DNA of 64,000 nt, taken from positions 3,162,001-3,226,000 of the forward strand of contig NZ_CP034444.1 of assembly GCF_003952385.1 (NCBI RefSeq), read 5' to 3'. Within the stretch, counting starts at the first letter, position 1. Each line of letters opens with the position of its first letter. Source of the stretch: Mesorhizobium sp. M1D.F.Ca.ET.043.01.1.1 (lineage in GTDB: Bacteria; Pseudomonadota; Alphaproteobacteria; Rhizobiales; Rhizobiaceae). Below the pieces are notes generated by a model that was not told the DNA's origin, did no database searches, and saw only the letters and a program-made list of their open reading frames with translations. The position numbers and the translations under genes are program-made. Of the stretch, positions 43,796 to 53,302 are shown one piece after another.

Positions 43796-45196
43796 ATGAC
43801 GGGTAGCAAGGACTATGTGGTCGCCGACATCTCGCTTGCCGGCTGGGGCCGCAAGGAGATCGAGATCGCCGAAACCGAAATGCCGGGCCTGATGGCCTGC
43901 CGCGAGGAATTCGGCGACAGGAAGCCGCTCAAGGGCGCGCGCATCACCGGCTCGCTGCATATGACGATCCAGACGGCGGTGCTGATCGAGACTCTGAAGG
44001 CGCTGGGCGCCGACATCCGCTGGGCCTCCTGCAACATCTTCTCGACCCAGGACCATGCCGCCGCGGCGATCGCCGAGGCCGGCATTCCGGTGTTCGCCAT
44101 CAAGGGCGAGTCGCTCGAGGACTATTGGGACTACACCGACCGGATCTTCCAGTGGGCCGACGGCGGCACCTCCAACATGATCCTCGACGACGGCGGCGAC
44201 GCCACCATGTACATCTTGCTCGGCGCCCGCGCCGAGGCCGGCGAGGACGTGCTGTCCAATCCCGGCAGCGAAGAGGAGGAGATCCTGTTCGCCCAGATCA
44301 AGAAGCGCATGAAGGCCTCGCCCGGCTTCTTCGCCAAGCAGAAGGAAGCGATCCGCGGCGTCACCGAGGAGACCACCACCGGCGTCAACCGGCTCTACCA
44401 GCTGCAGAAGAAGGGCCTGCTGCCCTTCCCGGCGATCAATGTCAACGATTCCGTCACCAAGTCGAAGTTCGACAACAAATATGGCTGCAAGGAATCGCTG
44501 GTCGACGGCATCCGCCGCGGCACCGACACCATGATGGCCGGCAAGGTCGCGGTGGTCTGCGGCTACGGCGACGTCGGCAAGGGCTCGTCGGCTTCGCTGC
44601 GCGGCGCCGGCGCCCGCGTCAAGGTGACCGAGGTCGACCCGATCTGCGCGCTGCAGGCGGCGATGGACGGCTATGAGGTGGTGACGCTGGAAGACGCGGC
44701 CCCCACCGCCGACATCGTCATCACCACCACCGGCAATAAGGACGTCGTCACGCTCGACCACATGCGGGCGATGAAGGACATGGTGATCGTCGGCAATATC
44801 GGCCACTTCGACAACGAGATCCAGGTGGCGTCGCTGCGCAACCTGAAATGGACCAACGTCAAGCCGCAGGTGGACATGATCACCTTCCCGGACGGCAAGC
44901 GGATGATCCTTCTGTCCGAAGGCCGGCTGCTCAACCTCGGCAACGCCACCGGGCATCCGAGCTTCGTCATGTCGGCCTCGTTCACCAACCAGGTGCTGGC
45001 GCAGATCGAGCTCTTCACCAAGCACGGCCGGTACCAGAACCAGGTCTATGTGCTGCCCAAGCACCTCGACGAGAAGGTGGCGCGGCTGCATCTCGACAAG
45101 CTTGGCGCCAAACTCACCGCGCTATCGGGCGAGCAGGCCGCCTATATCGGCGTGACGCCGCAGGGTCCGTACAAGCCGGAACACTACCGCTATTAA
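43796..45196 (+). CDS. ahcY: S-adenosylhomocysteine hydrolase
   Basis: A 466-residue NAD-dependent hydrolase that splits S-adenosylhomocysteine into adenosine and homocysteine and so keeps methylation going. Key segments are [35 protein letters not shown] (catalytic Lys/Asp), the NAD motif [18 protein letters not shown] and the C-terminal KPEHYRY. The ATG at 43796 with GGAG upstream is chosen over longer readings. A terminator follows. Confidence 0.97.
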   Translation: MTGSKDYVVADISLAGWGRKEIEIAETEMPGLMACREEFGDRKPLKGARITGSLHMTIQTAVLIETLKALGADIRWASCNIFSTQDHAAAAIAEAGIPVFAIKGESLEDYWDYTDRIFQWADGGTSNMILDDGGDATMYILLGARAEAGEDVLSNPGSEEEEILFAQIKKRMKASPGFFAKQKEAIRGVTEETTTGVNRLYQLQKKGLLPFPAINVNDSVTKSKFDNKYGCKESLVDGIRRGTDTMMAGKVAVVCGYGDVGKGSSASLRGAGARVKVTEVDPICALQAAMDGYEVVTLEDAAPTADIVITTTGNKDVVTLDHMRAMKDMVIVGNIGHFDNEIQVASLRNLKWTNVKPQVDMITFPDGKRMILLSEGRLLNLGNATGHPSFVMSASFTNQVLAQIELFTKHGRYQNQVYVLPKHLDEKVARLHLDKLGAKLTALSGEQAAYIGVTPQGPYKPEHYRY

Positions 45197-45223
45197 CCAA
45201 AGCGAAGTTTCCTACAATATATT

Positions 45224-45261
45224 GAAGCCGGGTGTTGACATTCCGCCCGGCTTCATTTTTT
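45224..45261 (+). terminator. intrinsic terminator of ahcY
   Basis: GAAGCCGGG (45224-45232) and CCCGGCTTC (45246-45254) form a perfect stem, followed by ATTTTTT. It lies 28 bases after the ahcY stop. Confidence 0.9.
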
Positions 45262-45384
45262 GCGCCGGTGATTCTTCACGCCGATTCCAGCAGGCGTTAT
45301 TGTTGTGATTCGCGGTCCGGGGACGTAAGGGCCGGAACGCATTCAGGGCGGTCTTGCATTCAAGCGGCGAAAGAGGACCAAGAC

Positions 45385-47949
45385 ATGCCGGGGGATAACC
45401 CGCCACGCGCGGGAAAGGCCGTTTCCGGCGGCCACGAGGATTCGATCACGACCGGCTCCGCCGCGACGGGCGGCGGTCTGCCGTGGCGCGCCGGCGCCCG
45501 CCTCGGCTCGCTTCTTGCCGCCGCCACGCTTGCCGGCCCATTGCTTGTCCTTGCCGCGCGTGCCGACACCGGCATCGCGCAGGCGGCACCGGCGGTCGGC
45601 ACGGTCGAGGTGATGCAGCTTGCCATGTTTGCCGGCGTCATGGGGGCGGCGCTCGTCTCCGCCATCTTCCTGATCCGCGAGCGGGCGCGGACGGCGTCGC
45701 AAAACGTCCAGCTCAGGGCGCGTATCGCCGACGTGAACGCGGCCCTGCAGCGCTCCGAGGCGCTGCTCAATTTGCGCGACCAGCGTGTCGTCGTGTGGAG
45801 TGCCGAGAACAAGAAGCCGGAGCTGATCGGCAGCCTGCCGCTCGAAAGCGGCGCGCCGGACGATCGGTCCGCCTTTCTCGCCTTCGGCCGCTGGCTGATG
45901 CCGCGCTCCGCCGCGGCGCTCGAGAACGCCATAGCGGCGCTGCGCGACCAGGCGAAGGCCTTCGACCTGGTCATCGAGACGCAGGCGGGCATGCCGCTCG
46001 AGGTGCATGGCCGCAAGAGCGCCATGCACGTGCTGGTCCGCTTCATCTCGCTGTCGGAAACCCTGCGCAGCCAGGCCCGGCTGAAGATCGAGAACCAGCG
46101 GCTCGGCGCCGACTACGACACCTTGCTCGGCCTGCTCGACGCGCTGAAGATGCCGACATGGCTGCGCGCGGCCGACGGGCGGCTGAAATGGGTCAACCGG
46201 GCCTATGCCGAGGCGGTGGAAGCGGAAAGCGCGGAGGCGGCCGTGCGCGAGGCCAAGGAGTTCCTCGGCGGACAGGCGCGCGAGCAGATCGCCGAGCAGC
46301 ACAAGTCGCGCCCCGTCTTCGAGCAGACTTTGTCGACGGTGATCGAAGGCGATCGCCACATGTTTTCGGTCACCGACTTCGCCAGCGCCGACGGCTCGGC
46401 GGGGCTCGCCTGCGACATCAGCGCCATCGAGACGATCCGCGCCGAATATGAGCGCACCGTGCGCAGCCATGCCGACACGCTGGACCAGCTCAACACGGCT
46501 GTGGCGATCTTCGATACGGACGAGAACCTGCGCTTCTTCAACCAGGCGTTCCAGAAACTGTGGGGCCTGGACGGCGGCTTCCTGCACAGCGCCCCCTCCA
46601 ATGCGCTGCTGCTCGACCGGCTGCGCAGCGAAGGCAAGATCGCCGAGCAGCCGGAATGGCGGCGCTGGAAGGAAAACCTGCTCGGCGCCTATCGCGCCGT
46701 CGAATCGCAGGAGCACTGGTGGCACCTGCCGGACGGCAAGACGATCCGCGTGGTGGCCAACCCGCAGCCCAAGGGCGGCGTCACCTGGGTGTTCGAGAAC
46801 CTGACCGAGAAGATGGACCTCGAAAGCCGCTACCAGACGGCGGTGCGCGTGCAGGGCGAGACGCTGGACAATCTGGCGGAAGGCGTTGCGGTGTTCGGCC
46901 CGGACGGACGGCTTCGCCTGTCCAACCCCGCCTTCATAGCGCTGTGGGGGCTGACGCCGGACGCGATCAAGCCGAACGTGCATGTCTCGGCGATCCGCGA
47001 CCTTTGCGACCGGCGCGCGGCGGAAAGTCCGTGGGGCGGCTTCGCCGCCGCCATCACCGGCTTCGACGACGAGCGCCGCGACCGCCACGGCCAGACCGAG
47101 CTCGTCAACGGCACGGTGCTGAGCTATGCCGTGATCCACCTGCCCAACGGGCAGGTGATGATGACCTTCGTCGACGTCACCGACACCGTCAATGTCGAGC
47201 GGGCGCTGAAGGACAGGAACGAGGCGCTGGAGAAGTCCGATCAGTTGAAGAACGAGTTCGTGCAGCACGTCTCCTATGAACTGCGCTCGCCGCTGACCAA
47301 CATCATCGGCTTCACCGAGCTGTTGTCGCTGCCCGCTACCGGACCGCTGACGCCGAAGCAGCGCGAATATGTCGAGCATGTCGGCTCGTCGTCCTCGGTG
47401 CTGCTCACCATCGTCAACGACATACTGGACCTGGCGACGGTTGACGCCGGCATCATGCAGCTCGACATTTCAGAGATGAGCATCGACAGGACCATCGCGG
47501 CTGCGGCCGAGCTGGTCGCCGACCGCCTGGAGGAGCACCGGATCAAGCTCCGGGTCGACGCGGCGGCGGCGCCAAAGAGCTTCCACGGCGACGAGATCCG
47601 TGTCCGCCAGATCCTCTACAATCTCTTGAGCAATGCCGCGAACTACGCGCCGGAGGCGAGCACGATCACGCTCGCCTGCCGCCAGCTTGCGGAAGGGGTC
47701 GAATTCTCAGTCCATGACGACGGGCCCGGCATGCCGCCGGACGTGCTGGAATCGGTCTTCCGCCGCTTCGAGCCGCGCGCCAATGGCGGCCGCCGGCGCG
47801 GCGCCGGGCTGGGGCTGTCGATCGTCAAGAGCTTCGTCGAATTGCATGGCGGAACGGTGCGCATCGAAACCGGCATGGACAAGGGCACGACGGTCATCTG
47901 CACCTTCCCCGACACGCCCTCCGGCGGCATCCGCGAAGCGGCCGAGTAA
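45385..47949 (+). CDS. divL: DivL-type tyrosine pseudokinase of the cell-cycle phosphorelay
   Basis: An 854-residue sensor-kinase-like protein. N-terminal membrane segments lie at about 36-57 and 75-95, then several PAS-type domains (about 300-400, 430-530, 560-660), a dimerisation helix and an ATPase domain with LLSNAANYAP, DDGPGMP and GAGLGLSIVKSF. The phospho-acceptor His is replaced by Y631 in HVSYELRSPLTN, the hallmark of DivL, which in Caulobacter controls CckA kinase and reads DivK rather than acting as a normal kinase. ATG 45385 has GAGGA upstream. It heads a long tightly packed operon. Confidence 0.9.
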   Translation: MPGDNPPRAGKAVSGGHEDSITTGSAATGGGLPWRAGARLGSLLAAATLAGPLLVLAARADTGIAQAAPAVGTVEVMQLAMFAGVMGAALVSAIFLIRERARTASQNVQLRARIADVNAALQRSEALLNLRDQRVVVWSAENKKPELIGSLPLESGAPDDRSAFLAFGRWLMPRSAAALENAIAALRDQAKAFDLVIETQAGMPLEVHGRKSAMHVLVRFISLSETLRSQARLKIENQRLGADYDTLLGLLDALKMPTWLRAADGRLKWVNRAYAEAVEAESAEAAVREAKEFLGGQAREQIAEQHKSRPVFEQTLSTVIEGDRHMFSVTDFASADGSAGLACDISAIETIRAEYERTVRSHADTLDQLNTAVAIFDTDENLRFFNQAFQKLWGLDGGFLHSAPSNALLLDRLRSEGKIAEQPEWRRWKENLLGAYRAVESQEHWWHLPDGKTIRVVANPQPKGGVTWVFENLTEKMDLESRYQTAVRVQGETLDNLAEGVAVFGPDGRLRLSNPAFIALWGLTPDAIKPNVHVSAIRDLCDRRAAESPWGGFAAAITGFDDERRDRHGQTELVNGTVLSYAVIHLPNGQVMMTFVDVTDTVNVERALKDRNEALEKSDQLKNEFVQHVSYELRSPLTNIIGFTELLSLPATGPLTPKQREYVEHVGSSSSVLLTIVNDILDLATVDAGIMQLDISEMSIDRTIAAAAELVADRLEEHRIKLRVDAAAAPKSFHGDEIRVRQILYNLLSNAANYAPEASTITLACRQLAEGVEFSVHDDGPGMPPDVLESVFRRFEPRANGGRRRGAGLGLSIVKSFVELHGGTVRIETGMDKGTTVICTFPDTPSGGIREAAE

Positions 47950-47955
47950 CGCGCT

Positions 47956-49467
47956 TTGGCAGAGACTGTTCTGGAACGTTTTCTCGCCGACGAGGCGGCG
48001 ACGGCAAGGCTTGGCGAAGACCTCGCCATGGCTCTGCGCGCCGGCGACGCGATTGCGCTCAAAGGCGATCTCGGCGCCGGCAAGTCGACCTTGGCCCGTG
48101 CCCTGATCCGGGCGCTTGCCGATGACGCCAGCCTCGAAGTGCCGAGCCCGACCTTCACGCTGGTGCAGAGCTACGAGACGCGGGTCCCGGTCCATCATTT
48201 CGATCTCTACCGCCTGTCCTCGCCGGACGAGCTCGACGAGCTCGGCCTCGACGACGCGCTGGTGCAAGGCGCGGCGCTGATCGAATGGCCGGAACGGGCC
48301 GGGGACCGGCTGCCGCAGAATGCGCTTTGGGTCGAACTCGCCGAACATGGCGAAGGCCGGATCGCGAAACTGTCCGGGCAGGGAGCGGCATTCGAGCGCG
48401 TGGCGCGCTCGCTGGCAATGCGCGATTTCCTGGCCGCCGCCGGCTGGGGCGAGGCGAGCCGCCGTCATTTCGTCGGCGATGCGTCGGCCCGCTCCTACGA
48501 GATCGTCTCGCTGCCCGTCCAGGCGCCGCGCGTGCTGATGAACTCGCCGCGCCTGGTGCTCGGCCCGCCGGTGCGCGACGGCAAGCCCTATGCGGTGATC
48601 GCCCACACGGCCCAATCCGTCACCGCCTTCGTCGCTATCGACCGGGCGCTGCTTGCCGCCGGCGTCAGCGTGCCGGTGATCCATGCGCAGGATCTCGACC
48701 AGGGCTTTTTGCTGCTCGAGCATCTCGGCTCGGAAGGATTTTTGGGCGGCGACGGCGAGCCCATCGTCGAACGCTACGAGGCAGCGGCTGAGCTGCTCGC
48801 CATGATGCACGGCAAGGCGTGGCCGAGCCGCATGGAGGCCGCGCCCGGCGTGTTCCACGATGTGCCGCCCTTCGACCGCGACGCCATGCTGATCGAGGCC
48901 GACCTTCTGGTCGACTGGTATGTGCCGTGGATTTCGGGCAAGCCGGCAAGCGATGCACTGCGCGCCGGCTACCACAAGCAGTGGAACGCACTGCTCGATC
49001 GACTCTCGGGCGGCGAATACACGCTGATGCTGCGCGACTTCCATTCGCCCAACATCATCTGGCGCGGCGAGCGCTCCGGCCCCGGCCGGCTCGGCATCGT
49101 CGACGTCCAGGACGCGCTGATCGGCCCGGCGGCTTACGACGTCGCCTCGCTTGCAATGGATGCGCGCGTCACCGTTTCGCCCGCGATCGAGCGGCGGACG
49201 GTCGCGGCCTATGTGGCGGCGCGGCGCGCCGCGGGCGCCTTCGACGAAGCGGCCTTCGCCGAGGCCTACGCGATCATGGCGGCGCAGCGCAGTTCGAAGA
49301 TCCTCGGCATCTTCGTGCGGCTCGAAAAGCGCGACGGCAAGCCTTACTATCTGAAACACCTGCCGCGCATCCGCGACTATCTGAGGCGGGCGCTGGCGCA
49401 TCCGGCGCTTGGCCATTTGAAGGAATTCTACATGGCCCACGGCCTTCTCGAGGAACGCTCGCCATGA
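47956..49467 (+). CDS. TsaE / AmgK-like fusion protein
   Basis: A 503-residue fusion. Residues 1-150 are TsaE, the ATPase of the tRNA threonylcarbamoyl-adenosine complex, with Walker A GDLGAGKST (37-45) and VPSPTFTLVQSY. Residues from about 160 are a kinase of the aminoglycoside phosphotransferase fold, with LMLRDFHSPNIIW as catalytic loop and VDVQDALIGPAAYD as metal loop, like AmgK, the MurNAc/GlcNAc 1-kinase. The gene after it encodes MurU, its partner in MurNAc recycling. The start is TTG at 47956, seven bases after the divL stop, with no clear ribosome site; no ATG gives an intact TsaE domain. Confidence 0.9.
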   Translation: MAETVLERFLADEAATARLGEDLAMALRAGDAIALKGDLGAGKSTLARALIRALADDASLEVPSPTFTLVQSYETRVPVHHFDLYRLSSPDELDELGLDDALVQGAALIEWPERAGDRLPQNALWVELAEHGEGRIAKLSGQGAAFERVARSLAMRDFLAAAGWGEASRRHFVGDASARSYEIVSLPVQAPRVLMNSPRLVLGPPVRDGKPYAVIAHTAQSVTAFVAIDRALLAAGVSVPVIHAQDLDQGFLLLEHLGSEGFLGGDGEPIVERYEAAAELLAMMHGKAWPSRMEAAPGVFHDVPPFDRDAMLIEADLLVDWYVPWISGKPASDALRAGYHKQWNALLDRLSGGEYTLMLRDFHSPNIIWRGERSGPGRLGIVDVQDALIGPAAYDVASLAMDARVTVSPAIERRTVAAYVAARRAAGAFDEAAFAEAYAIMAAQRSSKILGIFVRLEKRDGKPYYLKHLPRIRDYLRRALAHPALGHLKEFYMAHGLLEERSP

Positions 49468-50186
49468 CGCCGAAGACCGCGATGGTGCTTGCGGCCGGCC
49501 TCGGCAAGCGCATGCGGCCGATCACCGACACGATACCGAAGCCGCTGGTGAAGATCGCCGGCAAGACCTTGCTCGACTGGGGGCTGGACAGCCTGGAAGC
49601 CGCCGGGGTCAGCGAGGCGGTCGTCAACGTGCATTATCTGCCGGAGCAGATCATCGCCCATGTCGCCGCTCGCCCGGCGCCGCGGATCGTCATCTCCGAT
49701 GAGCGCGAGGCCCTGCTGGAATCGGCGGGCGGCATCGTCAAGGCGCTGCCGCTTTTGGGCAGTGAGCCCTTCTACATCATCAATGCCGACACCTTCTGGA
49801 TCGACAGTGGTGAGCCAAGCCTCGAGCGGCTTGCCCTTGCATGGGACGCCGCCAGAATGGATATTCTGCTGATGCTCACCGATCTCGACTCAGCGACCGG
49901 GCATTGCGTCGGCACCGATTTCCTGGTGGCTTCGGACGGCGCGTTGCGGCGCTCGAAGGGGGATCCAGCCGGCCTGATCTATGCCGGCGCGGCAATCGTC
50001 CATCCGCGCATCTTCAAGGACGCGCCGACGGGTTCGCATTCGCTCAACGTCTATTTCGACAGGGCAATCGCCGCCGGGCGCCTGTTCGGGATGGCGATGA
50101 GAGGCCGCTGGATCACCGTCGGCACGCCCGACGCCATTCCGGCGGCGGAAGCGGCGGTCGCCGACGTCCTCGCGAAAGCGGTATGA
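49464..50186 (+). CDS. murU: N-acetylmuramate 1-phosphate uridylyltransferase MurU
   Basis: A 240-residue nucleotidyltransferase with AAGLGKRMRPITDTIPKPL at the N-terminus, the sugar-1-phosphate nucleotide-binding signature, and INADTFW as the metal-binding DxD-like site. With the preceding AmgK-like domain it would turn recovered MurNAc into UDP-MurNAc, bypassing de novo synthesis and its fosfomycin target. ATGA overlaps join it to both neighbours. Confidence 0.9.
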   Translation: MTPKTAMVLAAGLGKRMRPITDTIPKPLVKIAGKTLLDWGLDSLEAAGVSEAVVNVHYLPEQIIAHVAARPAPRIVISDEREALLESAGGIVKALPLLGSEPFYIINADTFWIDSGEPSLERLALAWDAARMDILLMLTDLDSATGHCVGTDFLVASDGALRRSKGDPAGLIYAGAAIVHPRIFKDAPTGSHSLNVYFDRAIAAGRLFGMAMRGRWITVGTPDAIPAAEAAVADVLAKAV

Positions 50187-53100
50187 GCGGCTCGCGCCGC
50201 GTCTTCTCCATCCCGCCCGGAGCGCCGTTCCTGCCGACGCTGGCGGAGGCCTTGCTCGACGGCCGCCTGATCCCCGGCTTCCGCTTCGACGGCGATCCGC
50301 TGGCGCTCACCGACGCCACCATCTACGTGCCGACGCGGCGCGCGGCGCGCGCGCTGCGCGGTGTCTTCGTCGATATGCTTGGTCAGCGCTCGGCTATCCT
50401 GCCGACGGTACGGCCGCTCGGCGAGTTCGACGAGGACGAGGCGGCCTTCGATGCCGAGACGGCACCGGCAATCGATCTTGCGCCGCCGATCGCCGCGCAG
50501 GAGCGGCTATTGCTGCTGGCGCCTCTGGTGCGTGCCTGGAAGGAAAGCCTGCCGGCGCATGTCGCAGCACGCTTCAACGAGGAATTCGTCGTGCCGACCT
50601 CGGCCGCCGACGCCATCTGGCTTTCGCGCGATCTTGCCCGGCTGATGGACGAGATCGAAACCGAAGGCACGGACTGGGCCAAGCTCGCCACGCTTGTGAC
50701 CGGCAACCTCGCCGGCTGGTGGCAGGTGACGCTCGATTTCCTCGGCATCGTCACCGACAACTGGCCGCGGCTGCTTGAAGAACGCAACCGATCCAATCCG
50801 GCCGCGCATCGCAGCGCGCTGATCCGGCTGGAAGCAGCGCGGCTGAAGCACAATCCGCCGGGCGGACCGGTGATAGCCGCCGGTTCGACCGGCTCGATTC
50901 CCGCGACCGCCGAGCTGCTCGCCGTGATCGCCGGCCTGCCCAATGGCGCCGTCGTGCTGCCCGGGCTCGACCGCGAGTTGGACGATGCGTCCTTTTCGGC
51001 CATTACGGCGCCCGGCGCGCGGCCGGCAACGCTCGGCCACCCGCAATACGGTCTCGCAAAGCTGATTGGCGGCATGCGCGTCCAGCGCCGCGATGTCGAG
51101 GCGATCGGCGCCGCCGCCCCGCATCTTGCGCTGCGCGCGGCTCTTGTCGGCGAGGCGCTGCGGCCGGCCGAGACCACCGAGCGCTGGACCGAGACGCGGC
51201 CACGTTTCGCGGCAAACGACGTCGAGCGGGCGCTGGCCGGCGTAACGCTGGTGGAAGCGGCCAACGAACGCGACGAAGCGGTGGCGATCGCGATCGCGCT
51301 GAAGCGCGCGGTCGAAGCGCCGGGCAGGCGCGCGGCGCTCGTCACCGGCGATCGGGCGCTGGCGCGACGCGTCTCGGCGGAACTGCTGCGCTTTGGGGTC
51401 GTTGCCGATGATTCCGGCGGCGCGCCGCTCAGCAATACGCCGGCGGCCAGCCTGCTCCGGCTGGCGCTCAACGCCGCGTTCCGGCCCGGCGATCCGGTAG
51501 GTCTGCTGTCGCTGCTCAAGCATCCGCTGCTTGGCTTCGGCCTCGAACGCCGGATCGTCCGCAAGGCGGCCGAGCTGATAGAGCTGGTTGCCTTGCGCGG
51601 CGGCACCGGCCGGCCGGACATCGCGTCGCTGGGCGAGCTTTTCGAGACGCGGCTCGCCGGTCTCAGTGGCGAGAGCCGTCCGCCATTCTGGTTCCCGCGC
51701 CTTACCGTGCGCGGCATCGAGCAGGCGCGGGACGTGCTTAGCCGTCTTACCGACGCGCTCTCGCCGCTCACGACCGTGCGCGGCGAGCAGCATGCCGGCA
51801 TCGCGACGCTGACGCGGGCGAGCGTCGTGGCACTGGAAGGCCTTGGCCGCGCGGCCGACGGCAACCTGACCGACCTCTATGCCGGCGACGCGGGCGAGAA
51901 ACTCGCCGCGCTGCTGCGCGGGCTGGTCGCGGCATCCTCGCCTTTCGCCCTCGCGGCGAGCGAATGGCCGGACGTGATGGAAGCGCTGATCGCGCCGGAA
52001 ACGGTCAAGCCGGCGCAAGGCGCCGACCGCAACATCGCCATCTGGGGCGCGCTGGAAGCCCGATTGCAGAACGTCGACACGCTCGTCATCGGCGGGCTCA
52101 ACGAAGGCGTGTGGCCGCGCAAGCCCGAGAGCGACCGCTTCATGTCGCGGCTGATGAAGACCGGCATCGACCTTGAACCGCCCGAGCGGCGCATCGGCCT
52201 TGCCGCACATGACTTCCAGATGGCGATGGGCACTGAAACGGTGCTGCTGACGCGCTCGGCGCGATCCGGCGACGCGCCGGCGGTGCCGTCGCGCTGGCTG
52301 CAGCGCATCCTCACCTTCATCGGCAGGGACCAGGCGACGGTGCTTGGCCGGCGCGGCGACACGCTGCTTGCCTGGGCACGGGCGCTCGACGCCGGCGAAA
52401 GGAAGGATTTCGCGGCCCGCCCGCAGCCGAAGCCGCCGCTGCACCTGCGGCCGCAGCATTTCTCGGTCACCGAGATCGAGACGCTGCGCCGCGACCCCTA
52501 TGCGATCTATGCCCGGCGCATTCTCGGCCTGATGCCGCTCGACCCGGTGATCCGCGACCCGGGCGCTGCCGAACGTGGCACACTGTTCCACGAAATCCTG
52601 CATCTGTTCTCACGGCGGGTGGAGGATCCAAGGGCGCCGGGCGCACTGGCGAGCCTCATCGAAGCCGGGCGTATCGCATTTGCCGCAGCAGCGCTTCCGC
52701 CAGACATCGAGGCGGTGTGGTGGCCGCGCTTCCAAAAGCTCGCCGAAAACATCATCGAATGGGAGCATACCCGCGCCGACGCCGTCGCCAGACGCCATGC
52801 CGAGGAGCGCGCCGAAAGGACCGTCGTCGGCCGCACCGGCGTCACGCTCTCCGGCTATGCCGACCGCGTCGACCTGCTGGCAGGCGGCATGGCCGACATC
52901 CTCGATTATAAGACCGGCTCCTCGCCCTCGAAGGCGCAGGCGCACACGCTTCTGTCGCCGCAACTCGCGCTCGAGGGCGCGCTGCTGCGGCGCGGCGCCT
53001 TCAAGGAGCTCGGCATCTGCGAACCTTCGCAGCTTGCCTTCGTGCGGCTGAAGCCGAACGGCGAGGTGTTCGAGGAATCGATCCTCGAATACAACCGCAA

Positions 53101-53302
53101 GCCGAAGACCGCCAACGAGCTTGCCGAGGAGGCCTGGGCGCGGCTGGAGCGATTGCTCTTACACTATGCCGACCCGCAGACGGGCTATCTGTCTCGCGCG
53201 CTGCCTTTCCGCGAGGGCGAGGCCGATGGCGATTACGACCATCTCGCCCGTGTGCTCGAATGGTCGGCCGGCGGCGCAAGCGAGGACGAGGCGGAAGGAT
53301 GA
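50183..53302 (+). CDS. addB: AddB subunit of the AddAB double-strand-break repair nuclease
   Basis: A 1039-residue protein with a degenerate helicase-like N-terminal part and a C-terminal PD-(D/E)XK nuclease domain, seen as GYADRVDLLAGGMADILDYKTG. It partners AddA in resecting DNA ends for RecA. Alphaproteobacterial AddB lacks an active ATPase in the N-terminal region, and no clean Walker A is visible. Overlaps murU and addA by ATGA. Confidence 0.95.
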   Translation: MSGSRRVFSIPPGAPFLPTLAEALLDGRLIPGFRFDGDPLALTDATIYVPTRRAARALRGVFVDMLGQRSAILPTVRPLGEFDEDEAAFDAETAPAIDLAPPIAAQERLLLLAPLVRAWKESLPAHVAARFNEEFVVPTSAADAIWLSRDLARLMDEIETEGTDWAKLATLVTGNLAGWWQVTLDFLGIVTDNWPRLLEERNRSNPAAHRSALIRLEAARLKHNPPGGPVIAAGSTGSIPATAELLAVIAGLPNGAVVLPGLDRELDDASFSAITAPGARPATLGHPQYGLAKLIGGMRVQRRDVEAIGAAAPHLALRAALVGEALRPAETTERWTETRPRFAANDVERALAGVTLVEAANERDEAVAIAIALKRAVEAPGRRAALVTGDRALARRVSAELLRFGVVADDSGGAPLSNTPAASLLRLALNAAFRPGDPVGLLSLLKHPLLGFGLERRIVRKAAELIELVALRGGTGRPDIASLGELFETRLAGLSGESRPPFWFPRLTVRGIEQARDVLSRLTDALSPLTTVRGEQHAGIATLTRASVVALEGLGRAADGNLTDLYAGDAGEKLAALLRGLVAASSPFALAASEWPDVMEALIAPETVKPAQGADRNIAIWGALEARLQNVDTLVIGGLNEGVWPRKPESDRFMSRLMKTGIDLEPPERRIGLAAHDFQMAMGTETVLLTRSARSGDAPAVPSRWLQRILTFIGRDQATVLGRRGDTLLAWARALDAGERKDFAARPQPKPPLHLRPQHFSVTEIETLRRDPYAIYARRILGLMPLDPVIRDPGAAERGTLFHEILHLFSRRVEDPRAPGALASLIEAGRIAFAAAALPPDIEAVWWPRFQKLAENIIEWEHTRADAVARRHAEERAERTVVGRTGVTLSGYADRVDLLAGGMADILDYKTGSSPSKAQAHTLLSPQLALEGALLRRGAFKELGICEPSQLAFVRLKPNGEVFEESILEYNRKPKTANELAEEAWARLERLLLHYADPQTGYLSRALPFREGEADGDYDHLARVLEWSAGGASEDEAEG

